Shown here piece after piece: positions 13,651 to 21,156 of a stretch of DNA of 22,112 nucleotides (position 1 is the stretch's first letter; the number at the start of each line of letters is the position of its first letter). The notes below the pieces were generated by a model that was not told where the DNA came from, ran no database searches, and was given only the letters and a program-made list of their open reading frames with translations. The stretch spans positions 1-22,112 of the forward strand of contig SLNF01000113.1 in assembly GCA_007133145.1 (NCBI GenBank), in the 5' to 3' direction. Source of the DNA: Nitriliruptorales bacterium. Its GTDB lineage: Bacteria > Actinomycetota > Nitriliruptoria > Euzebyales > Egibacteraceae. The position numbers and the translations under genes are program-made.

Positions 13651-14395
13651 GGTAAGTCGCCTCTTCGGGGTTCTCGGGGTGTGACGGCACGAGCGTGCCG
13701 TCGAGGGCCTCGCGGAGGCCCTCCGCGGTCGGCTCCCCCTGCGCGATGCGCGTCGTCACGGTGGGTGCGGGGAGCGCCACCCCGGCCAGGCGGCGCGTCG
13801 CGTCGTCGAGCGCGCGGTGCACCTCGGAGGGGCGCATCGGCGGCTCGACGTGGTGCAGCGTCGCACGCACGGTCGGGGTGGTGACGCCGTCCTCGGCGTC
13901 GTCGGTGGTGGAGAGATGGTGGATGGCCGGGCGCAGGTCGAGCGTCGTCGCCTCCTCCTTGCGGAGGCGCGCCACGAGGACCTCCCCGGCGTCGGTGACC
14001 GCGCGCACGGCGGGCGGCAGCGCGGCGGCGGCCGTCTCGGGGTAGGCGAGGTCCCACACCGAGGCACGCAGCCACTTCGCGAGGCGCGGGGCGCCCTCGG
14101 CAACCTCGACGGCACTGCGCACGTCGACGCCCTCGGGCAGGCAGGCGTTGAGCCGGGTCATCGCCTCGGGGAGGTCGACGGGCTCGGCGAAGCGCAGCTC
14201 GGCGTACTCGGCCAACGACGCGTAGCCGAGCGGCAGCGCGTCGGGGAAGCTCACCTTCGGGTGGGCGTGGAAGCCCTCGGAGTAGGCGATCGGGACGCCC
14301 GCGCGACGCAGGGCCCGCTCCCACACCCGCCCCAGGTCGATCGCCGAGACGAACCGGAGCTTGCCGCGCTTGGTGTACCTAACCCGGGCTCGCAC
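13556..14395 (-). CDS. TIGR03936-family protein (DUF2344, radical SAM-linked)
   Basis: The 279-residue product begins R-Y-T-K-R-G-K-L-R-F-V-S-A-I-D-L and contains the family stretch Y-S-E-G-F-H-A-H-P-K-V-S-F-P-D-A-L-P-L-G (about 38-57). This family is almost always beside, or fused to, the B12-binding radical SAM protein encoded just upstream; its role is unknown. GTG 14395 is chosen because it gives the typical start and overlaps the radical SAM gene by 17 nt. The frame continues 95 nt into rne. Residues from about 249 on (D-R-Q-P-A-A-P-R-E-R-G and a His/Pro-rich end) do not look like family sequence and may exist only because no stop occurs. Confidence 0.88.
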   Translation of the reverse strand: MRARVRYTKRGKLRFVSAIDLGRVWERALRRAGVPIAYSEGFHAHPKVSFPDALPLGYASLAEYAELRFAEPVDLPEAMTRLNACLPEGVDVRSAVEVAEGAPRLAKWLRASVWDLAYPETAAAALPPAVRAVTDAGEVLVARLRKEEATTLDLRPAIHHLSTTDDAEDGVTTPTVRATLHHVEPPMRPSEVHRALDDATRRLAGVALPAPTVTTRIAQGEPTAEGLREALDGTLVPSHPENPEEATYRDRQPAAPRERGDDDRGVAHPGAHPHPHAPR

Positions 14396-16292
14396 GCAGA
14401 GTCGCTCCGCGCCCGGCCGCGAGCTCGTGGTCGAGGTCGAGGCCGAGGCACACGCCGCAGTCGTAGCAGGAGCCCCAGCGGCAGTCGTCGAGCTCGCGCC
14501 CGGCGAGGGCCTCCTCGTAGTCGTCACGCAGCCAGTCGCGCTCGAGGCCGCTGTCGAGGTGGTCCCACGGCAGCGCCTCGTCGACGTCGCGGGGCCGCTG
14601 GGTGTACCAGGCAGGATCAATCCCGAGCTCCTCGCTGGCCCGCTGCCAGGCAGCGAGGTCGAAGTGCTCGGCCCAGCCGTCGAAGCGGGCGCCGAGCGAC
14701 CACGCGCGCTCGACGACGTCGGCAACGCGCCGGTCGCCGCGGGCGAGCAGCCCCTCGACGAGGCCGGGCTCGGGATCGTGGGCACGCACCGTGAGGTTGC
14801 GCTCGGCGGAGACGCGCTGGCGCAGCAGCGCGAGCTTGCGCCGGATCTCCTCGGGCGGGTCCTGGGCGCACCACTGGAACGGGGTGTGCGCCTTGGGGAC
14901 GAACCCCCCCACCGAGACGGTGACCGTGTGCTTCCTGCCGTGCTGCCGACCGATCGCGGCGACCTTGCGTCCGAGCTCGGCGATGCCCAGGACGTCGTCG
15001 TCGGTCTCGGTCGGCAGACCGACCATGAAGTAGAGCTTGAGGTGGCGCCAGCCACTGGCGTAGGCGGCTTCGGCGGTGCGCAGCATGTCGGCTTCGCTAG
15101 CGTGCTTGTTGATGACCGCGCGCATCCGCTCGGTGCCAGCCTCCGGCGCGAAGGTGAGCCCGCTGCGGCGTCCCCCTCGGGAGAGCTCCTCGGCGAGCGC
15201 GACGTTGAAGGCGTCGACGCGGGTCGACGGCAGCGACAGGCTCGTGTTCGTGCCGTCGTAGGCGTCGGCGAGGTCGCCGCAGAGCCCGCGGATCTCGGAG
15301 TGGTCCGCGCTCGAGAGGCTGAGCAGCCCGACCTCCTCGAGGCCGGTGCTCGCGAGACCCTCGGCGACCATCGCCTCGATCGTGGCCTTCGAGCGCTCCC
15401 TGACCGGCCGGGTGATCATCCCGGCCTGGCAGAAGCGGCAGCCGCGCGTGCAGCCGCGGAAGATCTCCACGGCGTAGCGCTCGTGGACCGTCTCGGTCAA
15501 CGGCACGAGTTGCCGCTTGGGGTAGGGCCAGGCGTCGAGGTCGGCGACGGTGCGCTTGGGGATGCGCTCGGGCAGGTCGGCCCGCCGGGGACGGGTGGAG
15601 CGCAACCGCGGCAGCGTCTCACCGGGCCTGGCGGCGTCCTCGTAGACCGGCTCGTAGAGCGCGGGCACGTAGGCGCCCTCGAGCCTCGCGGCGCCCTCGA
15701 GCAGGCTCGCCCGCGACCACCCCTGCCGCTGCGCCCGGGCGAGGAGGTCGTCGAGCTCGCCGACGAACTCCTCGCCGTCGCCGGCGACGACGACGTCGAG
15801 GAACGGCGCGAGCGGCTCGGGATTGAACGCCGCGTGGCCGCCGGCGAGCACGAGCGGGTCGCCCTCACCGCGGTCGACGGCACGCAGCGGGACGCCGCCG
15901 AGGTCGAGGCAGGTGAGGACGTTGGTGGCGCCCACCTCCGCCGACAGCGAGAAGCCGACGATGTCGAAGGCCGTCATGGGCAGGTGCGACTCGAGGGAGA
16001 AGAACGGGATCGCGTGATCTCGCTGGAGCGCCTCCATGTCCGGCCACGGGGCGTAGCCGCGCTCGGCGGCGACGGGGGAACGCTCGTTGAGGACCTCGTA
16101 GAGGATCTGCACGCCTTGGTTGGGCTGCCCGACCTCGTAGACGTCGGGGTAGATGAGCAGCCAGCGCCGCTCGACGCTCGCGGGGTCCTTCACGACCGCG
16201 TTGCCCTCGCCGCCGACGTAGCGGGCGGGCTTGCGGACCGAGGTGAGCAACGGCTCGAGCTGCGGCCAGACGGAGGTGGTGCTGCGGCTGAT
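14379..16292 (-). CDS. B12-binding-domain radical SAM protein (TIGR03960 family)
   Basis: The 637-residue product has a cobalamin-binding-like N-terminal domain (W-L-L-I-Y-P-D-V-Y-E-V-G, then G-G-H-A-A-F-N-P-E-P and G-D-G-E-E-F), a radical SAM core with C281-x3-C285-x2-C288 (F-R-G-C-T-R-G-C-R-F-C), and a C-terminal cysteine cluster C604-x4-C609-x2-C612-x2-C615. Substrate unknown; the family travels with the DUF2344 protein. The only usual start codon is an ATG at 16382, 14 nt after the rodA stop and without a ribosome-binding site. A TACACT box at 16371-16366 lies downstream of it. A perfect AGGGAGG (16305-16299) sits 6 nt before an ATC at 16292, giving the family-like start S-R-S-T-T-S-V-W-P-Q-L-E-P-L-L. 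I therefore place the start there; 16382 remains the alternative. Confidence 0.9.
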   Translation of the reverse strand: MSRSTTSVWPQLEPLLTSVRKPARYVGGEGNAVVKDPASVERRWLLIYPDVYEVGQPNQGVQILYEVLNERSPVAAERGYAPWPDMEALQRDHAIPFFSLESHLPMTAFDIVGFSLSAEVGATNVLTCLDLGGVPLRAVDRGEGDPLVLAGGHAAFNPEPLAPFLDVVVAGDGEEFVGELDDLLARAQRQGWSRASLLEGAARLEGAYVPALYEPVYEDAARPGETLPRLRSTRPRRADLPERIPKRTVADLDAWPYPKRQLVPLTETVHERYAVEIFRGCTRGCRFCQAGMITRPVRERSKATIEAMVAEGLASTGLEEVGLLSLSSADHSEIRGLCGDLADAYDGTNTSLSLPSTRVDAFNVALAEELSRGGRRSGLTFAPEAGTERMRAVINKHASEADMLRTAEAAYASGWRHLKLYFMVGLPTETDDDVLGIAELGRKVAAIGRQHGRKHTVTVSVGGFVPKAHTPFQWCAQDPPEEIRRKLALLRQRVSAERNLTVRAHDPEPGLVEGLLARGDRRVADVVERAWSLGARFDGWAEHFDLAAWQRASEELGIDPAWYTQRPRDVDEALPWDHLDSGLERDWLRDDYEEALAGRELDDCRWGSCYDCGVCLGLDLDHELAAGRGATLRASPG

Positions 16293-16365
16293 CGTGGCCC
16301 TCCCTGCGCGGCAGGACGGCGGTGGGGGCGCGCCGGTGGGCGGCGCGTCGGCGAAGACGCCCCGC

Positions 16366-16371
16366 AGTGTA
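16366..16371 (-). promoter_or_regulatory. Possible -10 box before the radical SAM gene
   Basis: TACACT (16371-16366), the same hexamer as in the rplU promoter, lies between rodA and the radical SAM gene. No good -35 is visible. If used, it excludes the ATG at 16382 as the start for that transcript. Confidence 0.35.
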
Positions 16372-16396
16372 GCGGAGCGCATGCGCGGCGCGTGGC

Positions 16397-17575
16397 TCAG
16401 GAGAACCGGCGCATGTGGACGTTCTGGAGGATGCCGATGAGGATGAACGTCGAGATGAGGCTCGTGCCACCGTAGGAGAGGAACGGCAGGGGCAGCCCCG
16501 TGATCGGCATGAGCCCGAGCGACATGCCGATGTTGATGAAGACCTGGAAGGCGATGACGGCGACGACCCCGCCGGCGATGAGCGTGCCGAAGGTGTCGCG
16601 CGAGAGCGCGGCGATGCGTAGACCCCGGTAGAGCAGCATCCCGAACAGGCCCAGCACGAGGCTCGAGCCCAGGAAGCCGAGCTCCTCGGCGGGGACGGTG
16701 AAGATGAAGTCGGTGTGGTTCTCCGGCACGTAGGACAGCCGGGTCTGGGTGCCCTCGAAGAGCCCCTGGCCCGCGAGTTGGCCCGAGCCGATGGCGATCT
16801 GCGCCTGGTTGAGGTTGTAGAGGTCGTCCTGGACGTCGGCCGCCTCGGGATTGAGGAACGAGGTCAGGCGCTCGAGCTGGTACTCCTGGATGAGGTCGAG
16901 CTGGAGCGCGCCGAGGATCGACACGACGCCGATGACCGCGAGCGCGGCGAGGTAGCGCACCCGAACGCGGGCGAGCAGCAGCACCGCGAAGGTGATCGCG
17001 ACGAAGACCATCGCCGTGCCGAGGTCGGGTTGGAGGATGACGAGCACCATCGGCACCGCGGCGAGCACGAGCGCCTCGACGAGCGCGCGCAGGCCGAGGG
17101 CGCTCTCGCGGCGCTCGTGGAACAGCGCCGCGAGCACGACGATGAGCGCGGGCTTCGCGAGCTCGGAGGGCTGGAACTGCAGGCCTCCGATGACGAGCCA
17201 GCGCGCCGAGCCACTCACCGCCTCGCCGACGAAGGCGAGGACGACGAGCATGAGGATCGCGACGCCGTAGAGCACCGGCGCCCAGACCTGCAGGACGCGG
17301 TAGTCCACCGACATCGCGGCGACCATGGCCGCGAGGCCTACCCCGAGGGCGACGAGCTGGCGGTTGACGAAGAGCAGCGGGTCGAGGTCCCCGGCCTCGA
17401 GCACCGGGCTCGTCGCCGAGTAGATGAAGACGAGGCCCAGCAGGGACAGCGCGACGGCGGTGAGGGCGAGGGCGGGATCGACGTGACGCGCGGGGGCATA
17501 CACGTCGGTCCAGGTGCGCTGCACCGCCTCACGCTGGCGGCGTCCCTCGCTGACGTCCTCGAAGGGCGTGGCCAT
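16397..17575 (-). CDS. rodA: Peptidoglycan glycosyltransferase RodA (SEDS family)
   Basis: RodA polymerises lipid II into glycan strands for side-wall growth and works with the class B PBP2 encoded upstream. The 392-residue product has about ten membrane segments, Q-P-S-E-L-A-K (135-141), Q-P-D-L-G-T-A (182-188), the E-N-H-T-D289-F-I-F segment with the conserved acidic residue needed for catalysis in SEDS proteins, and the C-terminal G-L-P-L-P-F-L-S-Y-G-G-T-S. The first 30 residues form a cytoplasmic tail. Its ATG overlaps the mrdA stop by one base (TGATG), fitting the fixed PBP2:RodA pairing. Presence of neighbouring mreBCD points to RodA rather than FtsW. Confidence 0.95.
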   Translation of the reverse strand: MATPFEDVSEGRRQREAVQRTWTDVYAPARHVDPALALTAVALSLLGLVFIYSATSPVLEAGDLDPLLFVNRQLVALGVGLAAMVAAMSVDYRVLQVWAPVLYGVAILMLVVLAFVGEAVSGSARWLVIGGLQFQPSELAKPALIVVLAALFHERRESALGLRALVEALVLAAVPMVLVILQPDLGTAMVFVAITFAVLLLARVRVRYLAALAVIGVVSILGALQLDLIQEYQLERLTSFLNPEAADVQDDLYNLNQAQIAIGSGQLAGQGLFEGTQTRLSYVPENHTDFIFTVPAEELGFLGSSLVLGLFGMLLYRGLRIAALSRDTFGTLIAGGVVAVIAFQVFINIGMSLGLMPITGLPLPFLSYGGTSLISTFILIGILQNVHMRRFS

Positions 17576-19584
17576 CACTCGGTCGCCTCCCCCGCCTCGA
17601 TGTCGGTGACCCCGACCTCGAGCAGCTCCTCGAAGATGCGCCGGACGATCGGCGTCGCGGTCTGGCTGCCGCCCCCGCCCTCCTCGACGACGACGACGAC
17701 GACGTAGCGCTCGCCGTCGTGCGGCTCGACGTTGTAGGCGGCGAACCATGAGTAGGGCTGTCGGGTCTTGCCGAACTCCGCGGTGCCGGTCTTGCCGGCG
17801 ATCGCCGGGCCGAAGTCGGCAAAGACGCTACTCGCGGTCCCACCGGGGCCGGTCACGCCCTCGAGGCCGCGCTGGAGCACGTCGAGGGTGGAGTCGGCGA
17901 ACTCGGGCCCCTCGAGCGACTCGCCACCGAGCTCCTCCACCTCGCCGTCGCGGCGCTCGATGGCCTCGACGACGTGCGGCTGCACGCGGGTGCCGCCGTT
18001 GGCGACGGTCGCGTAGGCGTGGGCCATCTGCAGGGGGGTCGTCTGGACGTCGCCCTGGCCGGTCGACATGTTCACCGCGTCACCCCCGCGCCAGGTCGCC
18101 CCGCGCTCACTGCACAACTCGGTGTAGAGCTCCTCGGCGTAGCTGCCCTCCTCGGCGGCAGCGGCCTGCGCGCAGTAGCCGTCGCGGGCGCTCTCCCAGA
18201 ACTCCTGCTTCCAGGCGCGACCAGGCACGACCCCTCCGCGCTCGGAGGGCAGGTCGATCCCCGTGGGCTCGCCGAAGCCCCACGCGGCCGCGCCCTCGGG
18301 CAGGATCTCACGCTCGGCACCGCTGGCCTGCTCGTCGTTCCACATGCGCCGGGCGAGCTCGTAGTAGACGGTGTTGCAGGACTCCACGAGCGACTGGGCC
18401 ATCGTGATGTGCCCCCCGCTGGCGGGGTTCCAGTTGCGGAAGACCTGCTCGTTCCACTCCCACTGCCCCGGGCAGGGCAGCGTCGAGCCGGGCGAGACGT
18501 AGTCCTCCTCGAGCGCGGTCGCCGCGGTGACGATCTTCCACACCGAGCCGGGCGGGTAGCTCGACTGGATCGCACGGTTGAGGAGCGGGAAGTCGTTGTC
18601 GGGGTCGGTGATCGCCGAGAAGTACTCCTGGCTGACCCCGCCGACGAACTCCGCGGGGTCGTAGGTCGGGTACGAGGCCATCGCCCGGACCGCGCCGGTG
18701 TCGGCGTCGAGGACGACGGCGGCGCCGCCGGGCGCCTCGAGCGTCGGCGCGATCCCGCGGGGGTCGACGGTCGCGCGCGCGACGGCGATCCCCTCGGCGA
18801 GGGCCTCCTCGGCGGCCCGCTGGACGCCGACGTCGAGCGTGAGGCGCAGGTCCGCGCCGGGGGTCGGCAGGACCTCGTCGATCTGGCGGAGCACGTCCCC
18901 TGCGGGGTTGACCTCGAGGCGGCGCAGGCCCTCGATGCCCCGCAGGACCTCCTCGTAGGTGCGTTCGACGCCGGCGGCGCCGAGGAGGTCGCCGGCGCGG
19001 TAGTCGGCGTAGCGCTCCTCGGCCAGCTCGTCCTCGCTGATCTCGGTGAGGTAGCCGAGCACGTGCGCAGCGAGGTCGCCCTGAGGGTACTCCCGCCGCG
19101 GCAGGAGCTCGGCGTAGACGCCGGGGTAGCGGGTCGACTGGTTCTCCCAGATGTAGAGGACGATCTCCTCGGGCACGTCGAAGGCGACGGGCCGCGGCCG
19201 CAGCGGACTCACGCGGGAGGTCTCGATGTCCTCCCAGATCTCCTCGGGTGTCGTGCCGAGGAGGTCGGCGAGGTCGGCGATGACCTCGTCCTCCTCCTCC
19301 CCGAGCTCGGAGGGCTGCACACCGACGACGTAGGCGTAGCGGTTCTCCACGAGCAGCTCGCCGTGACGGTCGGTCAGGACCCCTCGGGGTGCTTCGAGGC
19401 TGACCGTGCGCACCGCGTTGCCCTCGGCGAGGTCGGCGTACTCCGCGCCAGCCATGACCTGGAGGTACCACAGGCGCGCGAAGAGCAGCACGAAGAGGCT
19501 CGCCACGATGAGCGCGAGGAAGGTGAGCCGGAGTCTCGTGCTCTCCGCTTCGTCGACGGAGGCCTTGGCGTTGAGGGAATGCAC
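17575..19584 (-). CDS. mrdA: Penicillin-binding protein 2 (elongasome transpeptidase MrdA)
   Basis: This 669-residue class B PBP cross-links peptidoglycan during elongation. It has a short cytoplasmic start, one membrane anchor (about 20-38), a dimerisation/pedestal domain with E-A-P-R-G-V-L-T-D-R-H-G (64-75), and a transpeptidase domain with S347-V-W-K350 (acyl-serine motif), S402-C-N404 and K598-T-G600. Between the second and third motifs, residues about 459-497 form an unusual extra loop with C471 and C491. The GTG at 19584 lies 7 nt after a TAGGCT box and has no ribosome-binding site, suggesting a leaderless mrdA-rodA message separate from mreBCD. A Lys/Arg-poor, Glu-rich C-terminus ends the protein. 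Confidence 0.95.
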   Translation of the reverse strand: MHSLNAKASVDEAESTRLRLTFLALIVASLFVLLFARLWYLQVMAGAEYADLAEGNAVRTVSLEAPRGVLTDRHGELLVENRYAYVVGVQPSELGEEEDEVIADLADLLGTTPEEIWEDIETSRVSPLRPRPVAFDVPEEIVLYIWENQSTRYPGVYAELLPRREYPQGDLAAHVLGYLTEISEDELAEERYADYRAGDLLGAAGVERTYEEVLRGIEGLRRLEVNPAGDVLRQIDEVLPTPGADLRLTLDVGVQRAAEEALAEGIAVARATVDPRGIAPTLEAPGGAAVVLDADTGAVRAMASYPTYDPAEFVGGVSQEYFSAITDPDNDFPLLNRAIQSSYPPGSVWKIVTAATALEEDYVSPGSTLPCPGQWEWNEQVFRNWNPASGGHITMAQSLVESCNTVYYELARRMWNDEQASGAEREILPEGAAAWGFGEPTGIDLPSERGGVVPGRAWKQEFWESARDGYCAQAAAAEEGSYAEELYTELCSERGATWRGGDAVNMSTGQGDVQTTPLQMAHAYATVANGGTRVQPHVVEAIERRDGEVEELGGESLEGPEFADSTLDVLQRGLEGVTGPGGTASSVFADFGPAIAGKTGTAEFGKTRQPYSWFAAYNVEPHDGERYVVVVVVEEGGGGSQTATPIVRRIFEELLEVGVTDIEAGEATE

Positions 19585-19591
19585 GTCCCCG

Positions 19592-19597
19592 AGCCTA
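19592..19597 (-). promoter_or_regulatory. -10 box of mrdA-rodA, predicted leaderless
   Basis: TAGGCT (19597-19592) ends 7 nt before the mrdA GTG, in the 64-nt gap after mreD. This matches the arrangement at nadD and obg. No convincing -35 is visible. Confidence 0.55.
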
Positions 19598-19648
19598 GCA
19601 ACGCCCGGGTTGTCCGGCCCCTGGCGGGGGCTCGGCCAACGGTCATGG

Positions 19649-20161
19649 TCAGCTGGCCTGCGGCTGGTCGGGCAGGGAGCTGAGGACCGTGCGCAGGAGG
19701 AGCAGCAGCGGCGGAGCGAGCAGCACCGCCCAGACCGCGACGCCGACCGCCTCGAGCAGGAGGCTCACGACGTCGGGGCCATCGACGCCGAGGACGACCT
19801 CGAGCAGGCGCGACAGCAGCACGATCGCAGCGCTGCCCGCGGCAGAGGCCAGCGTCTGGCCGAGGAGCTCGTTGGCGGCGAGGTAGGGTCGTGCCGCCCC
19901 GGCGGCGTAGCCGACGAGGAGGAAGACGAGCGCGGAGGTGCCGAGAATGGTGTCGCCCGAGGCGAGGAGGTCGACGGCGAGGCCGGCGGCGAACCCGTAG
20001 CGCAGACCGGAGCCGGGCCCCTCGAGCAGCCCGAGCACGAGGACGGTGAGCACGACGAGGTCGGGCACGACCCCGGCCACGGCCACTGCAGGCGCGACGA
20101 CCGTCTGCAGGAGCAGGGCCGTCACGAGCACGAGAGCCATGACGGCCCCTCGGAGGATCAC
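19649..20161 (-). CDS. mreD: Rod shape-determining protein MreD
   Basis: The protein of up to 170 residues is almost wholly hydrophobic, with about five membrane segments, and has the MreD-like P-D-L-V-V-L and G-x-x-x-G-F-A-A-G-L-A-V-D-L-L patterns. It links MreC to the elongasome in the membrane. The GTG at 20161 overlaps the mreC stop by 4 nt (GTGA). An ATG at 20140 has GAGGGG 5 nt ahead and would give 163 residues; either may be used. Identification relies on hydropathy, the short motifs and position after mreC. Confidence 0.9.
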   Translation of the reverse strand: MILRGAVMALVLVTALLLQTVVAPAVAVAGVVPDLVVLTVLVLGLLEGPGSGLRYGFAAGLAVDLLASGDTILGTSALVFLLVGYAAGAARPYLAANELLGQTLASAAGSAAIVLLSRLLEVVLGVDGPDVVSLLLEAVGVAVWAVLLAPPLLLLLRTVLSSLPDQPQAS

Positions 20162-21102
20162 TCCTCCTCCGCGCCGTCGTCGCCAGCCTCGTCCTCGGCG
20201 TCACCGTCGTCGGGATCGGACGGCGGATCGGGGCGCTCGCCCTCCTCGGGCTCGATGACGTCGTCGGGGTCGAGGTCGGCCGGCGCCTCGGGGGCGTCGA
20301 GGACGACCTGCACGAAGGACAGGCGCCGGAAGTCGACGTAGGGGCGCACGAGGAGGAAGCGCTCGCCCGCGCCGGCGCTCTGCTCCTCGATGATCTCCCC
20401 GATCGGCAGCCCGTCGGGGATCGTGGAGGCCTGGAAGGTCCGCGTGACGACTTCGTCGCCGGGCTCGGCGTCGGCCTCGGGGTCGAGCAGCTCGAGCTGG
20501 AAGGGATCGGCGCCCTGGCCACGGAGCAGCCCCGTCTCGGCGTTCTCGGCCACGCGCACCGCGTAGCGGGCGCTCGGGCTTGTGAGGAGCTCGACGCGGG
20601 CGTGCGAGGCCGTCACCTCGGTGACCTTGCCGACGAGGCCCCGCGCGGACAGCACCGCCATGCCCACGTCGACGCCCTGGTCGGCGCCGGTGTCGATGAG
20701 GACCGTCGAGCCCTGCTCCCCTGGCGGCTGGCCGATGACGCGCGCCGCGCTCGTCGTGAGCTCGAGGCGCTCGCGCATCTCGAGCAGCTCCCGCAGTTCG
20801 GCGTTCTCGCGCTCGAGGTTGGCGACGCTCGGCAGCTGCTCGGTGAGCTCGTTGAGCTCGGCCTCGAGGGCGGCGTTCTGCTCGCGCAGCGAGCCGAGCT
20901 CCCCGATCGTGGCGACGAACGAGCCGACGGGTCGCACGACCGCGGCGAAGCCCTCCTGGACCGGCGAGAACGCGACGACCGCCCCGCGGCGCACCGCCGC
21001 GGTGAAGCCGTCGTCACCGAGGCGGTAGTCGATCGTGATGAGCACGAGCGCCACGAGCGTGAAGACGGCGAGGAGGGTCCTGCTGCGTCGTCGGTCAGCC
21101 AT
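20158..21102 (-). CDS. mreC: Rod shape-determining protein MreC
   Basis: MreC is a membrane-anchored periplasm-side scaffold that activates PBP2/RodA. The 314-residue product has a basic start (M-A-D-R-R-R-S-R), one membrane segment (about 9-25), a coiled coil (about 55-105, L-R-E-Q-N-A-A-L-E-A-E-L-N-E-L), then the double beta-barrel region with V-I-G-Q-P-P, I-D-T-G-A-D-Q-G-V-D-V-G-M-A-V and G-L-V-G-K-V. After residue about 270 comes a very acidic, Pro-rich tail of some 45 residues. ATG 21102 gives a clean signal anchor; a TTG at 21135 would add 11 residues. No ribosome-binding site is obvious for either, and mreB ends 54 nt upstream. Confidence 0.93.
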   Translation of the reverse strand: MADRRRSRTLLAVFTLVALVLITIDYRLGDDGFTAAVRRGAVVAFSPVQEGFAAVVRPVGSFVATIGELGSLREQNAALEAELNELTEQLPSVANLERENAELRELLEMRERLELTTSAARVIGQPPGEQGSTVLIDTGADQGVDVGMAVLSARGLVGKVTEVTASHARVELLTSPSARYAVRVAENAETGLLRGQGADPFQLELLDPEADAEPGDEVVTRTFQASTIPDGLPIGEIIEEQSAGAGERFLLVRPYVDFRRLSFVQVVLDAPEAPADLDPDDVIEPEEGERPDPPSDPDDGDAEDEAGDDGAEEE

Positions 21103-21156
21103 CGGCGCGGGAGGGCGACGGTCACCACCGGCCAAGGCCGGCGGCGCGGTCGCCGA

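Noticed and set aside
14361..16475. Plus-strand open frame of 704 codons opposite the radical SAM and DUF2344 genes
   Set aside because: Antisense shadow; the minus strand encodes well-defined families over the same span.
21123..21142. Imperfect dyad between mreB and mreC as a terminator
   Set aside because: The loop is only 2 nt, one pair is mismatched and no T-tract follows; the genes are very likely co-transcribed.
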